A DNA stretch of 64,000 nt, taken from NCBI RefSeq assembly GCF_902459465.1, contig NC_047070.1:4514554-4578553 (forward strand), given 5' to 3'. The notes beneath the pieces are model-generated. The model was not told where the DNA came from, did no database searches, and worked only from the letters and a program-made list of their open reading frames with translations. The position numbers and the translations under genes were made by a program. Positions 54,601 to 63,811 of the stretch are shown here, one piece after another. Numbering within the stretch: position 1 is the first letter of the stretch; each line of letters begins with the position of its first letter. This stretch comes from Asterias rubens (lineage: Eukaryota > Echinodermata > Asteroidea > Forcipulatida > Asteriidae).

Positions 54601-57600
54601 GGAAAGCTTTACTGATCATGTAATATGATCATGTGATATGATCATGGGGCAGAATATTTTGTCTTCTTAACGCCACACCATACATTTGGCAACTTAGCGT
54701 ATATTTCATGAGGTGACATTTGGAATTCTATGTAATCTGTTATGTCATATTTACCTTCCTCAGCTGGTCTGAACTCCTCATCTCTCTGCATGTCACCCTG
54801 TATTCCCCCAAAGGATCCCTCCACTACAAAAATAAATATTTAGAGAAGACTTTTTCAGTTAAATGCACTAGACCAGGTATGACACTTCACGGAGGCATTG
54901 AAGGCAATTGCCTCTACGCCCCCTGGTCATTGCCTTGGTGCCCTTGACATGCTCCAGTTGAAATTTACAATTTCCTCATAGGGTGCCCTTTACAAAGGAG
55001 AAAATGCCTTGGTGCTCTTGTCCTTTCAAAAACGAAGCATACAGGCCTGCTGGACAATACTAGTAAATACTCAAAACAATTGTTAACATAAAAATTTACT
55101 TGGTAACGAGCAATGAAGCTGTTGATAGTATAAAACATTGTGAGAAACGGCTTCCTCTGAAAACAGTTATTTTGAGAAAGAGGTTAATTCTCACTCCAAT
55201 AATTGAATCTGAGTTTTCTCATGCATTTACAAGCACCACAAATTTGTGCAACAAGGGCATTTTTTCTTTCGTCAAGCAATTGAGCCCAAGTTTTCACTGA
55301 TTTGTTATGTTATACATTTGTTGCAATACACCAAGTGAGAAAGCATGGTCTTTAACAATTACCAAACATGTCCAATGCCTTTCAAAAGTGTTGGAAAGAA
55401 AAACCACTTTTTATAAAAACATATTGATACTTGCCTTCCTCGGGTGCCAGAACAAACTCCTCTGATGCCATGAAATTCTCATAACCCTTCACTGTCTTGA
55501 TGGGTTCAGGGCAATCTTCATATTCATCTTCTCTTGGCAAGGGTGTCACCTCTAAGGTAGGCTTCTGGGCTGAGACACAGTCCCCGCCGTCCCCGTTTGA
55601 CGCTGGAGGTTCGTTCTCTCTGCCCTCTGAGGCCGCCGAAGGGCTGGACTTGGGAGACTTCTTTGCAGCTTTTGTTGGTGTCCTATTCTTGGGCGATGTT
55701 CTGAAAATTGGATGAATGTAATAAAATTAAAAACATTTTAAGACTTTAGCCAGGGATGAGATTTTACGAAATGTGAACATTCTTGAGAGTGGCTTGTGGG
55801 TCTGGGTCAGGCCTGGAATTTCATCTATAAAGGGCAAGGCAATTTCCATTGTGCAAAGGGCACTTCCATTGGAAAATCTTAGTCTATTTGAAACTTTTGA
55901 AGGGGGCACCAAGACCAGGGCAACAGAGGGCAACAGAGGCCAAGGCCTCCATGAAATTCCAGGCCTGCTGGCTTTCCACTTATTTACAGACTCTGTGCAA
56001 CACGACTATTTCTTTCTTCCGCTCGGTGACTGCTTTAATTCTTTCAAGAAAATTTTAAGGCTACGGGAGATTAATTAAGAGAAATTAATCAAGAGAAAAT
56101 CCTGAGAATCACACCCCTGCTTAGCAACCACAAGCTTGTACCAAAAATGGCCACAGTGGCCATGAGCGGCTGCAAGGCCTGATACTTCACGAAGGCAACA
56201 AAGACGATTGCCTTCGTGCCCTTGAAATGCTCGGGTAGAAATTTACAAACTTCCTCATAGGGTGCCCTTTACTGAGGAGAGAATTACTTGGTGCCCTTGC
56301 CCTTTCAAAAATGAAGCATACGGGGCTGGAAGACCATCCACATGCCAAGCTTCCAAACATTTTGGGGTAGAGTAATTTTGACCCAAGTCTGCATGAAGGT
56401 CCAAGATATTAAATTCTTCCCATTTCCCATAGGTTACCTCAACAAGAGAAACTAAAGAATAGCACACCTTGATTTTCTTGGAGTATTCCTCGGTGAGGAC
56501 TCGGCCGAGTTCTGCATTTGCTCATCCTTTACTTCTGACCTGATCATTTCAGGGGAAATACATTAATACAACATGCTAGATGCAGGCATGTGAGTATCTA
56601 TTATCCATGAAAAAAAACGAGGAAAAGAGAAAACCGGGCACGAACAAAAAGAGGAAAGATAATATTCCTATACTTTTCAACACAGAAAGTACAGAAAAAT
56701 AGAGCAAAATCCAAACCCCAAAAGAGGAAATCAGCTTGACCTTACAATAAAATGAGCCAAATATTTTTTAGAACCCAGGCAACAAGAAAGCACTGCTACA
56801 TCAGTATTCCGTTTGGGTTAAGAACCCACAACCCTAAATTTGCAAGCTGGGCCCAATTTCATAAAGCTTTTTAATCGGAAAATACCGCTTAGCACATTTC
56901 TTTACTAAGCAAAAAAACAAACGAATGGGTCACCAGTTGCCAAAATGTAAACTTCATGGAATTTTTGCTAGTTTCTATTAAGCAACATGGTTTTGTGCTT
57001 AGCAAGTTTTTATGCTGACAGACTTTCTGAAATCGGGCCCTAACTGCAATGATACGGTCACCTATACCATAATTTACCAAAGTCTCTTCTGGTCTCTGAA
57101 CAACACTTTTAAGTAATCAATTCATACTTCACAGCAAAACTAATAATGATTAGAAGCCTTTGGTAACCTACTCTGTGCAGTCGTTTGCAGCATTCTTTGG
57201 GGATAACGGCGGTGAATTGGTGATTTGGGTTTTCGTTGCAAATGGATCCATATCCTCATCAAAGGTGAAATCGGAACTAAAACACGAAGAGTGGCAAAAT
57301 CATAAAACAAAAAAGATGCTAACAAACTAAAAAGACGCTAGAAGCAGCATGATATTTTATAAGACATTAGAGAGAGAAACACAAACAAATTAAAAAACAA
57401 AAAACAAAATCAAAAAAACATTGATCATTCTGAATGACCTCTAAACTGTCTCGTTCATATTTGAAGTTTTCATAAAATTTACATCCAATCCAAAAAGCAG
57501 TGCTCAAAGTGAACTTACTTTTTTTCCTAAGTAATTATCCAAGTAGTTGAAATGTTAGAACATTATGGATGTTAATGATCAAAATTGGTTCGAATTTTGA

Positions 57601-60600
57601 GGTTTGTGTTCTAGTGTTCAAACTGACGTTGCAATAATGAACAAACCTTCTGTTGTTGATTTTGTTTTTGGGCGACGCCTTTGGCGAGTTCTGCATTTGA
57701 TTCTTTGAGGCAAACGGATCCTGGCTTTCGTCAAATTCAAATTCCGAACTGAAACGTGTTAAATAATAAGTCACAATAAACAACCATGCACAACAAAATA
57801 TCAGTTCAAAAATTACAATTAAAAGGAGAAAAAGTTTGCAGTCGTGGTCTCGGCGAAGTTTGTGTTACAAAATCGAGACAACAAATATCGACAACAAACC
57901 ATTTTAATGAGTAGATTCTCTCAGTTCTGGGACGGATTGCAATAAAATGGTCTTAGTCAGCAGTCTAAGACAAGTCAGTTATAGCCGGCTATATACCTTA
58001 GACGGTCTTAGCTTAGTCAGTCATTAAGCCTGTTGCAATCAGCTGGTTTTAGATAAGTCGGTGAAAAGTAATGAAATACGAACAAATGTCCCATAGCACA
58101 TCTGCAGCACTGGCGTAACGGCATTGTTCTTATTGTTTAGGTTATCCAATCATTTTCACTCTTGGGAATATTACGATACAATGTATCATCATCATCATGC
58201 CTCTAATGGGTGCAGCCCGTCTCTAAATATTCGGTCTCGTTGTAGAGCTTGTCGCATCAAATTGTCTACAACTAACAAATGCAGCGCCATCTTTAAAAAA
58301 CAAAACTAAGACCGATTATAGCCAGCTAATAGCAGACTTAAGATTTAAGACTGGCTATAATTATAGACCGCACTATTGCAATCGGTCTAAAATTAAAGAC
58401 TGTCTAAGCACGTCTCAAGTTAGCCGGCTACAGCGCATAGACCGGTTTAAGACCGCTCGGTGAAATCCGCCCTGATGACTGTAAACTTCACTATTGAACC
58501 CTATTCCAACAACAGTTTTTTTATATATATTTTTTTATGAGAGATCTCCTTACATCACAAGGCCAGACAGACACTTCAAGGTGAGGGCTACAATTAACTG
58601 ATTTGACCTATCGACCCAAATCAAATGCCACCAGGGGCACGTTGCCAACTACTTCTGGAACAGGGTTACCCCTTATTCAGTCTGGAAGGATGTAGGTAAG
58701 GGTATCATCCACTAGGAAACCTGGCTGGTAGGACAGAATGCAATACCTTCCCAAACTGCATAATTTATATTATAGTTTATTTATAATAATAAATAAAAAG
58801 CAACTTCAAACATACTTTGAATGACAGCATCTAAAATAATATAAAAACAGACTTTTAGGACAAACCTTTTGCTTTCTGTAAAGTTTTTAGGCGACGCCGC
58901 TGGAGAATTCTGCATCTGAGTCTTGGGTTTAAAAGGGTCTTGAACCTCCTCAAAGTTAAGGTCAGAACTGTAGCATGCCACAAAGCAAAATAAAACAAAA
59001 GAGCTTCATGGGTGCATGAAGGGAAACAAAAAAGCCAACAAAACAACAACAACAACTACAACACCAACAGCCGCACTTGCAACAGCAACAGCAACAGCAA
59101 CAGCAACTGCAAGAGCAGCAGCAACAACAACAACTACAGCAGCACCACCAACAACAACAACACAAATTGTACCTCAAGGAACACCTAAGCATCAAACATA
59201 AATTGAGTATTACAAATTAACTAAGTTTGATGAACTTTCCTGTATGCAGCCAGGGGTGAGAGTCGTTGCTGACAAAATAGTCTGAAACTAGGGATGTGAC
59301 CGAAGTGATTGGTGCATTAATCGAACCTCAGATTTCTGAGGGATGGTGTCCGTTTGTGAATGCTGCGGCCAGAGATGCAGTTTGCGTGTGCGTACTCAAC
59401 ATAACTAGGCATTCCCCGCTTACACAGCTAGCGGAGAAGGTCGGCGCTTGCAAGTAAGCGGAGAATGGTGATCTTTAGCGCAGAATTCAGCGGTAAGCAG
59501 GGCCATTAAATTGGGCCCTGATGACCTGGCTGAGACTACCCACACTGCCCTTCAGTGTGCCAACTACTGGATGGATAGCATTTGAGCAGCATGGACACAA
59601 GAAGAAGAAGTAGTGGGTAGTAAAAGAAGGTTAAAATACAAACCTTGCATTATGGACAGCGTTCTTAGGGGAGCCCTTCTGCTTCGTTTTGGGTGAATTC
59701 TGAACCGCGCTCGTTGTCCCGAAGGGATCCTTGATGTCCTCGTAGTTGAACTCAGGAGTGGCAGATTTCTTGCTGCCGGGGAGGGGTGGAGAGTTCTGGA
59801 TACCCGGTCCGGTCTGGAAGGGGTTCATGTTCTTCAGATCCTCCTCGCTGAGATCGTAAATACTCTTTCCTGTCTTACTAGGAATACCTGGCATTAATCA
59901 AGAAGGTTCAGAAAAATATGACAGCATTTGAAGAAAAAAAATTGAGACAATGAAATAAAACCAAACAATTCCATCAGCATTTTCTTCCAATAAATTTGAG
60001 TTAATAAAAAAAAAGTACAAAAAATAAAAAGTCATATACTTCTTGCATTTATTAACAAAAGTCACATATACCTCTTGCCTTTAACATTTTGAAGCTGACA
60101 TAGGTTCATACTTTGCTTAAGGGTTCTGCACCTTCCAGGATTAAGAAATGGAAGGCTATAGATGGATTGCACTAAGCGTCATCGACGGCCATATTTGATG
60201 AAAATGAAAAGGCTTTCATTGGCAGAGAGTTGTGCGTAGCGCATAGTCGCATACACTTCCATTTTTTACCATCAAATGTGGCGGTTGATGACGCTTAGGC
60301 ATTAAAAAAAAGGTTATGTTGGCGTAACAGGCCCAAAAATGAAGAGTAGGTAGGTAGGGATTTCCCCCCCCCCCTCCCAGCAGCGAAAATGACATGTTTT
60401 CTAAGTGTTTAAGCCGGTAGTATACACGATAACAAAAGAAAACAAGGCTACACACAAGAAATAGCATATTTTTAAACTCTTGATGAAATTTATTTTATTT
60501 TTATGTCTGTAATAGATTTTGATCATTAAATTTCTTTCCTTGAAAAAATTAAAATATCCAACATAACACTTTTTTTTGTATGCCTTAGTGCAATAAATAC

Positions 60601-63600
60601 ATCTATACCCAACCTTGACAGTCACAAACCGGCATCAAAACAGAAACATTTCATATCCTCCGTACCTTCCTCCATGATGGAGACTTCTTGTGGAGACACA
60701 ACAGGAGGCAGGTTCTCCTTCTGCTCTTCCTCCCCCTGAAATACACAGTCAACTGACTGCTGTTCTGCAGCAACTTGAGCTTCTTCAGAGTATTCCTTGA
60801 CGCTTGTTGGCTCTTCGGCCAGAAGAGATTCTCTGCAGAGTATTTAAACAAACAAAAAATATATAAAACAATATAAAAAAAGAAGAACGAGTCAAACTTC
60901 TGAAATTTGTAGTGAAAGAATTAGACAAGCAAGTAGAAGTCCGTCTAGAACATCGTTCTCATTAAACCGCACTTGGTCTGCTGGTCGAATGCCAATTAAA
61001 ATACCACAGGACCAGTCAAAGTTCAGTCCAAGTGGCTGGACTGGCTAGTTCAGTGTTAAAAAGCGTCCCTATTTAATATGAAATATGGGCTAGTGAACAA
61101 GCGTGTGGACTAACAGACCTTAAACTTCACTCTTAAAGGGGCACACCAACTTTCCTTTGTATTGGAACTCTGCAAAGGGCATAACAGCAAAAGCACAGGG
61201 TAGAATGGTAGAATTTTGGACAGTCCTTTTTCACAGTTCTCGTCAGTAGTGCGCGTGCTCAGACCTACGCAATCAATACTGTGGGTGTTGTGGGTTATTC
61301 TGAAGCCTGGACTAGTGAAATATATAGACTAACTGGTCCCGCTGGCAAGTCACTAAAAAAGTTAAGGGCAAACCCTGTAAAACCTAATAGGACTAGAACC
61401 GTAAAAGTCTAGATTCTTGAAAGTGTACATCAACTAACACCTGTTTCAGACAGGGGCATCAGAGTCGCGCAGAACTAACTGGACGCGCAAGAAATTGAAA
61501 GCTCGACTGTTGCAGTCGTTCGGAACGACTCTATAGTGCCTTGGTTTCAGACGTCAATCTTGTCATGAGCCGAACCAACATTTATTTTGGAACCATCATT
61601 TATTTTGGGTCGACCTAGAGACGCTCCTAATCTATTTGGTTTGGCGCAACTCTGGGGCGCCCGTCTGAAACGGTTGTTACTCACCTTGCTGAAAGGTTAT
61701 TGATAATTTCGTCCAGGAACTCTTGAGCGAACTGCAGGTGCTCCTGGTGGTCCTGTCGGGTGAGGACCTGGACACGGTCAGTCCAACGTTCCTCCTCGTC
61801 CAGTAGGCGTAGGATATCCCAGGCTGCTGGGTTGGGGACTGGACGGGCTGGTGTGATGGGGGCTCTCTGGGGCGTCTCAAATGTCACCTGATGGAAAGGA
61901 AGAAATTAGTTGAAAATATCTTCGTTAACAATTTCATCCGAAGTCTTGCAGTTGATATACTTTGGATTTCCTATCAAATCTTGAAAAAAATTCCTCAGAA
62001 ATTTCCTCAGAAATTTCTGAAGGATATAGGAGGATTAAATTAAAGCTAGGCTGTTACGGTTACTGCATTTATTCAAATTCTAGCCCTTTAGGCCCTATAG
62101 TAATTGACACATTTATTGTATCTCAAGCTTGAAAATGTGCATTCAGGAATCACTGGTTACATGTAAAGGCTTTTTTAAGAGTCAACTTCTGGTGCATTAT
62201 GGAAAGTAAACAGTGTGTCTAAACTAAGTAAACAATGTTAAAGCCATGCTTCCACACCAATACATTAGTATACAGTCGACTTATGTACTTAAGGAATACA
62301 ACATATTAAAAAGTTGAAAATTTCAATTGTGTTCTACACAAAACATTAAGTACATGTATACTGGACTCATCTTTTACACTTGAGCACATACATGTACTTT
62401 CAGTTTATAATGTTCTGCACTAAAATGTCTGACTTTATGTGTTAAAAAAAAATATTGTACACACAAACAGACAGATGAAGATGTCATAATGTTCACTCTG
62501 AAAACTGCAATGTAGCTTGTTATACATATAGGAACATCAGACAAATTATTGTACGATCCATACATTTAACATGCTATCACCCATCATGCACTACATGTAT
62601 GCAGGCAAACTTGATTAAAACCTACAATTAATCCAACTTGTTGAGCTTCATACACATCAAACGTAGTGTTAAGGGCCTGGCCGGCAACATTTTTTTCAAA
62701 CAACCACAGCTTTTGGTTTTGTTTTTAAAAAGCTTTGAAGTCAAACTCATCCCATGCAGAGGTTTTTTGACAGAGCTACCTCAGGTTGTGATTGGTCTAG
62801 ACTGCCTGCTCCTGGGAGGACGGTCATGTCTTCAAAGACATCTTGAGGCTCCCAGCTTCTCGGCTCTGAGGGAAGCAGCATGGACTCCGGGAGTGCCTCG
62901 CAGTGATTGGCCACCTCCTGCATGTGGCTGCCCTCAACGTCGAGTTCTTTCTCTAAGAAACGCAGCTCGTTGTCATTGACGTGGAGATGTTGAAGCTCTG
63001 CGTCAGTGGTGAGCGACGGCAGGTTGCGGCAGCGCCGATTCTCATCCTGTGGGGAGGTGCGTGGACTGCCGAGCGAGTCCTCATCAATGTTACCAGCGCC
63101 AAGAGCTTGTAATACTTCCATCATGTCCTTCTCCTTCAGACCATCAATGGGAAAACAGAGATCATCATCCACATCAGTTTGAGAAAACCCTGGCTCCTTG
63201 TCTTGAGCGATTTGATGATATGGTTGATCAAAGACAGGCTTCTGCTCATCATAAGTTGGTACAATCTGATGATACAGACCGACAGTGGCGTGGTCATGCC
63301 GGTTCTCTCTGGATGGATCCGGTTCAGACAGGCTTCCACCAGGTGTAAGAGGCTTGTACTCATCGCCGGGAAAACCTGGTTTGAATTCTCCGCTGGTCTC
63401 ATCTTTATACGCTCGCCCGTGCATTGCGAATAGAAAATCCTCCTCCCTAAGTTCATCATCTTGGAAACTCATGAAGCGAGGACGGCTGCGAGGAGTTTCG
63501 TCAAATGGCCCTTGACGTCGGCCTTCTGCTGTGGGGTCATTCACTGACCCCTCCCCACTCATGAGCCCCCTTCCCATGTCGAATCTCTCCCCGACCAAGA

Positions 63601-63811
63601 TGGCGGGCATCGAGAGCGAACGCTGGGCTTGCTTACGCCTCGCATGATCCCTGTTGAAGTTAATATTTTCCACCGTCGTGTAGTCGAGCCTCTGGGGGCA
63701 ACTGTAGCGCCCTCTAGGTTTGCGCTGAGGTGAGTGCGGGATGTCTTCCTCGGTGGACTGCTGTCCCTCCTCGTGCGAGTTCACATCGCCCATGACTTGG
63801 ACAAACACCAT
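36685..63811 (-). CDS. TACC: TACC, transforming acidic coiled-coil protein (complete, about 23 exons)
   Basis: TACC proteins, with XMAP215/chTOG and clathrin, stabilise spindle and centrosomal microtubules and are recruited by Aurora A. Exons: 62780-63811, 61685-61887, 60666-60832, 59644-59887, 58866-58967, 57647-57748, 57172-57276, 56468-56539, 55435-55700, 54755-54823, 53375-53422, 49303-49368 (tentative), 47087-47139, 45202-45271, 44117-44355, 43045-43125, 42166-42234, 40796-40926, 40328-40371, 39705-39865, 39261-39367, 39030-39150, 36685-36753. Phases join, giving 1206 aa (1184 without the tentative exon). Residues 1-344 (exon 1) are acidic and disordered-looking. Residues about 468-676 hold SDP-type repeats (DPF...QMQNSP..SPKN). 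[15 protein letters not shown] lies at about 847-861. The TACC coiled coil fills about 975-1206, with [36 protein letters not shown] and the ending [18 protein letters not shown]. An in-frame TAA sits three codons before the first ATG. A second ATG six codons on is also possible. Vertebrate TACC1-3 share the C-terminus; this looks like the single invertebrate TACC. Confidence 0.95.
37394..37548. mobile_element. atagaccttatgcacatgacg MITE
   Basis: Arms atagaccttatgcacatgac and gacgtcaatgcataaggtctat pair, in the last TACC intron. Related copies are at 48235 and 15870. Confidence 0.8.
38047..38291. mobile_element. gggccc-type foldback MITE
   Basis: Left gggcaaatttcacacaggtg is diverged; right cagctccatgaaattgggcc is intact. 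It sits next to a second copy at 38314. Confidence 0.75.
38314..38553. mobile_element. gggtcc-type foldback MITE
   Basis: gggtccaatttcatggctct ... agagccatgaaatttggcc; the interior (gcttaccgccaaattctgc) is a different subfamily, shared with 44923. Confidence 0.75.
40005..40160 (+). mobile_element. SINE-like foldback in a TACC intron
   Basis: A B-box-like ggttcaaatcccgc and a ctttgttcaacct tail, with an inverted copy of that tail (gggttgaacaaagaaag) at its left end. It looks like two head-to-head SINE tails. Confidence 0.6.
40951..41328. mobile_element. ggacactattgg MITE, full length
   Basis: ggcagtggacactattggtg to ccaatagtgtccagtgtct, with central hairpin gatttcgagacctcag. It begins about 25 bases upstream of the TACC exon 18 acceptor in the transcript. 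Confidence 0.88.
41508..41737. mobile_element. ggacactattgg MITE, partial
   Basis: Starts at the inner aagaccagtaatctcgcttc and runs to aactactttacttcagaga; both outer ends are lost. Confidence 0.6.
41795..42000. mobile_element. Palindromic element, agacgatgtgac ends
   Basis: atagacgatgtgacttccg at left and gggtcacatcatctatacg at right pair. Confidence 0.5.
42663..42830 (+). mobile_element. Third tRNA-like SINE
   Basis: Head cctgggtctagttggtaaga, B-box gttttgaatcccaccc, then agtactgagtattcagtgct. The same tail occurs without the head at 24345-24440 and 36905-37025, which marks it as a dispersed family. Confidence 0.6.
42813..42996. mobile_element. Palindromic element, tattgacccc ends
   Basis: tatattgacccc and gggtcaatatg pair at the ends; inner blocks caccattctggtgggcaata and cattgcccaccaatacggcg pair too. 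Confidence 0.5.
43281..43544. mobile_element. ggacactattgg MITE, 5' truncated
   Basis: Right end ccaatagtgtccagtgcctt is intact; the left end is lost before aagtctgtgaaaatttggac. Confidence 0.7.
43616..44000. mobile_element. ggacactattgg MITE, full length
   Basis: aaaggcagtggacactattg to caatagtgtccagtatcttt; a good family reference copy in a TACC intron. Confidence 0.9.
44438..44683. mobile_element. gggccc-type foldback MITE, full length
   Basis: gggcccaatttcatagagct to agctctatgaaattgggccc, with perfectly matching outer arms. It sits about 80 bases upstream of the TACC exon 15 acceptor in the transcript. Confidence 0.9.
44923..45152. mobile_element. gcttaccgccaaattc-type foldback fragment
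   Basis: ggttctgcttaccgccaaat is shared with 38332; the right end gttgaaattgggctc is degenerate. Confidence 0.55.
45837..46473. mobile_element. TIR element carrying a Crypton-like reading frame
   Basis: Terminal inverted repeats of about 27 bases: aacaccccttcctttgattc near 45839 and gaatcaaaggaaggggtgtt near 46450. The interior holds the short plus-strand frame at 46232-46423. Both ends are intact, so this reads as a non-autonomous element, inserted in an older MITE. Confidence 0.7.
46232..46423 (+). pseudogene. Crypton/DUF3504-like tyrosine-recombinase N-terminal fragment
   Basis: A 63-residue frame, ATG to TGA, reading [20 protein letters not shown] followed by [17 protein letters not shown]. 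The pattern LTEDEL-x2-FI-x3-DSKNTK-x4-Y resembles the start of DUF3504 proteins related to Crypton tyrosine recombinases, many copies of which occur in marine invertebrates. No catalytic R-H-R-Y part follows, so it is a remnant or a captured fragment. The family call is from memory of the motif. Confidence 0.5.
46476..46663. mobile_element. Long foldback hairpin
   Basis: Arms aaatattgactgctt and aagcagtcaatattt bracket a second perfect pairing: actagtcactctcggtgatc with gatcaccgagagtgactagt, and cagcctatcttcccgaggc with the matching reverse. An inner unit (gagcagcctatcttcccgag) is tandemly repeated twice. Confidence 0.85.
47691..47857. mobile_element. gggccc-type foldback MITE, short
   Basis: ggcccaatttcatagagctg to cagctctatgaaattgggcc, 167 bases. 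Confidence 0.85.
48235..48386. mobile_element. cataaggtctat MITE
   Basis: Right end tgacgtcatgtgcataaggtc matches 37394; the left end (gcggccatcttagtggg) is diverged. Confidence 0.65.
49303..49368 (-). other. TACC: Tentative TACC exon (66 nt, phase 1-1)
   Basis: A 66-nt open stretch with a good pyrimidine tract plus AG upstream and a gtatga donor. It starts and ends in phase 1 like its neighbours and ends in TPEG, resembling the PEEG ends of exons 9-11. It encodes about 22 residues that I do not recognise. Frame is kept whether it is included or skipped, so it may be an optional cassette or not an exon at all. Confidence 0.35.
50131..50772 (+). repeat. 71-bp tandem satellite, nine nearly identical units
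   Basis: Units beginning gtaagaaactactaggccat start at about 50132 and then every 71 bases through about 50700. They are identical by eye except at the two ends of the array. It lies inside a TACC intron. The near lack of divergence implies recent expansion or active homogenisation. Confidence 0.95.
50904..51169. mobile_element. Palindromic MITE, gggtgcgttcaattagc ends
   Basis: gggtgcgttcaattagcttt and gaagctaatcaaacgcaccc pair; the interior is GC-rich (cgacccgg, gctgacccgagctcgggtca). It lies just right of the 71-bp satellite. Confidence 0.85.
51468..51712. mobile_element. gggccc-type foldback MITE, full length
   Basis: gggcccagcttcatagagct to agctctacgaacctgggccc. Confidence 0.85.
52660..52800 (-). 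mobile_element. tRNA-derived SINE, first type, diverged
   Basis: Reverse-strand copy: ggggttgaatattgaacaaa tail, reversed B-box (gtgggttttgaaccatta), reversed A-box around caacttggctatctaggcct. Confidence 0.65.
53031..53170. mobile_element. Palindromic MITE, aaaggccaagtcacac ends
   Basis: aaaggccaagtcacactgca and gcctgtgtgaccgggccttt pair, with inner ctattggttgaa/attcaaccaatcgg arms. Confidence 0.75.
54880..55047. repeat. Dispersed repeat, ggcattgcc family
   Basis: cttcacggaggcattgaaggc followed by cctggtcattgccttggtgc. Related segments are at about 31280-31360, 42425-42665, 48525-48640, 49880-49975, 55808-55968 and 56168-56335, in both orientations. I could not define the element ends. Confidence 0.6.
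55048..55385. mobile_element. ggacactattgg MITE, diverged
   Basis: tggacaatactagtaaatac to caattaccaaacatgtccaa; more decayed than the other copies. It ends about 50 bases from the TACC GC donor. Confidence 0.75.
55429..55434 (-). other. GC-AG splice donor of TACC exon 9
   Basis: The exon 9/intron junction reads GAGGAAG then gcaagt. Every other donor base is consensus, the usual form of the rare GC-AG introns spliced by the major spliceosome. Frame and the repeated EEG motif both require this junction. Confidence 0.75.
56849..57040. mobile_element. gggccc-type foldback MITE, diverged
   Basis: gggcccaatttcataaagct to gactttctgaaatcgggccc. Confidence 0.75.
57928..58473. mobile_element. Diverged palindromic element in TACC intron 5
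   Basis: Repeated taagaccg/cggtctta and gactaagcta-type blocks occur in both orientations; the right end ctcggtgaaatccgccc is clearer than the left. Confidence 0.45.
59040..59165 (+). repeat. Imperfect CAA/CAG/CTA triplet tract
   Basis: About 125 bases of CAN triplets in a TACC intron, read as TTG/CTG triplets in the transcript and lying about 70 bases upstream of the exon 5 acceptor. Confidence 0.9.
59385..59519. mobile_element. gggccc-type foldback fragment
   Basis: Right end gcagggccattaaattgggccc; the left end is lost. Confidence 0.6.
60172..60298. mobile_element. Short palindromic MITE, taagcgtcatc ends
   Basis: ctaagcgtcatcgacggcca and gcggttgatgacgcttagg pair, extending through tatttgatg/catcaaatg. 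Confidence 0.8.
61441..61677. mobile_element. TIR element, cgtttcagacgggcgccc ends
   Basis: cctgtttcagacaggggcat at left and gggcgcccgtctgaaacgg at right pair; a further ggtttcagacgtc lies inside. It ends a few bases from the exon 2 donor of TACC. A fragment of the same family lies near 1190. Confidence 0.7.

Larger units (their letters stand above)
53375..55700 (-). other. TACC: TACC exons ending in a shared EEF...EEG motif
   Basis: Three consecutive exons end in the same motif just before a phase-1 donor: exon 9 in [12 protein letters not shown], exon 10 in [11 protein letters not shown], and exon 11 in [11 protein letters not shown] (the final Gly is split by the intron). Exons 10 (69 nt) and 11 (48 nt) start and end in phase 1. 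This looks like a second small exon-duplication family, distinct from the SDP repeats. Exon 11 must use the acceptor ending at 53423; the acceptor about 14 bases upstream in the transcript would bring in an in-frame TAG. Confidence 0.7.
56468..59887 (-). other. TACC: SDP-repeat exon cluster of TACC
   Basis: Exons 4-8 encode successive copies of one motif: an acidic/aromatic run, then DPF or NPF, about five residues, Q-N-S-P, and S-P-K-N. Exon 4 carries two copies ([28 protein letters not shown]). Exons 5 and 6 are each 102 nt ([28 protein letters not shown]). Exon 7 is 105 nt ([14 protein letters not shown]). Exon 8 is 72 nt and has lost the DPF half ([14 protein letters not shown]). Exons 5-8 all begin and end in phase 2, so whole units can be added or skipped without changing frame. 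The motif matches the Ser-Asp-Pro repeat region of known TACC proteins. Confidence 0.85.

Noticed and set aside
55700..57276. Premature stop at the end of TACC exon 7 (ACA GAG TAG)
   Set aside because: The TAG lies in the intron if the gtaggt donor two bases earlier is used, and that donor gives the correct phase into exon 8.
59016..59201. Thr/Ala-rich open frame
   Set aside because: Simple translation of the CAN triplet tract.
62638..62979. Plus-strand open frame at the TACC exon 1 end
   Set aside because: Shadow of the real minus-strand coding exon and its intron.
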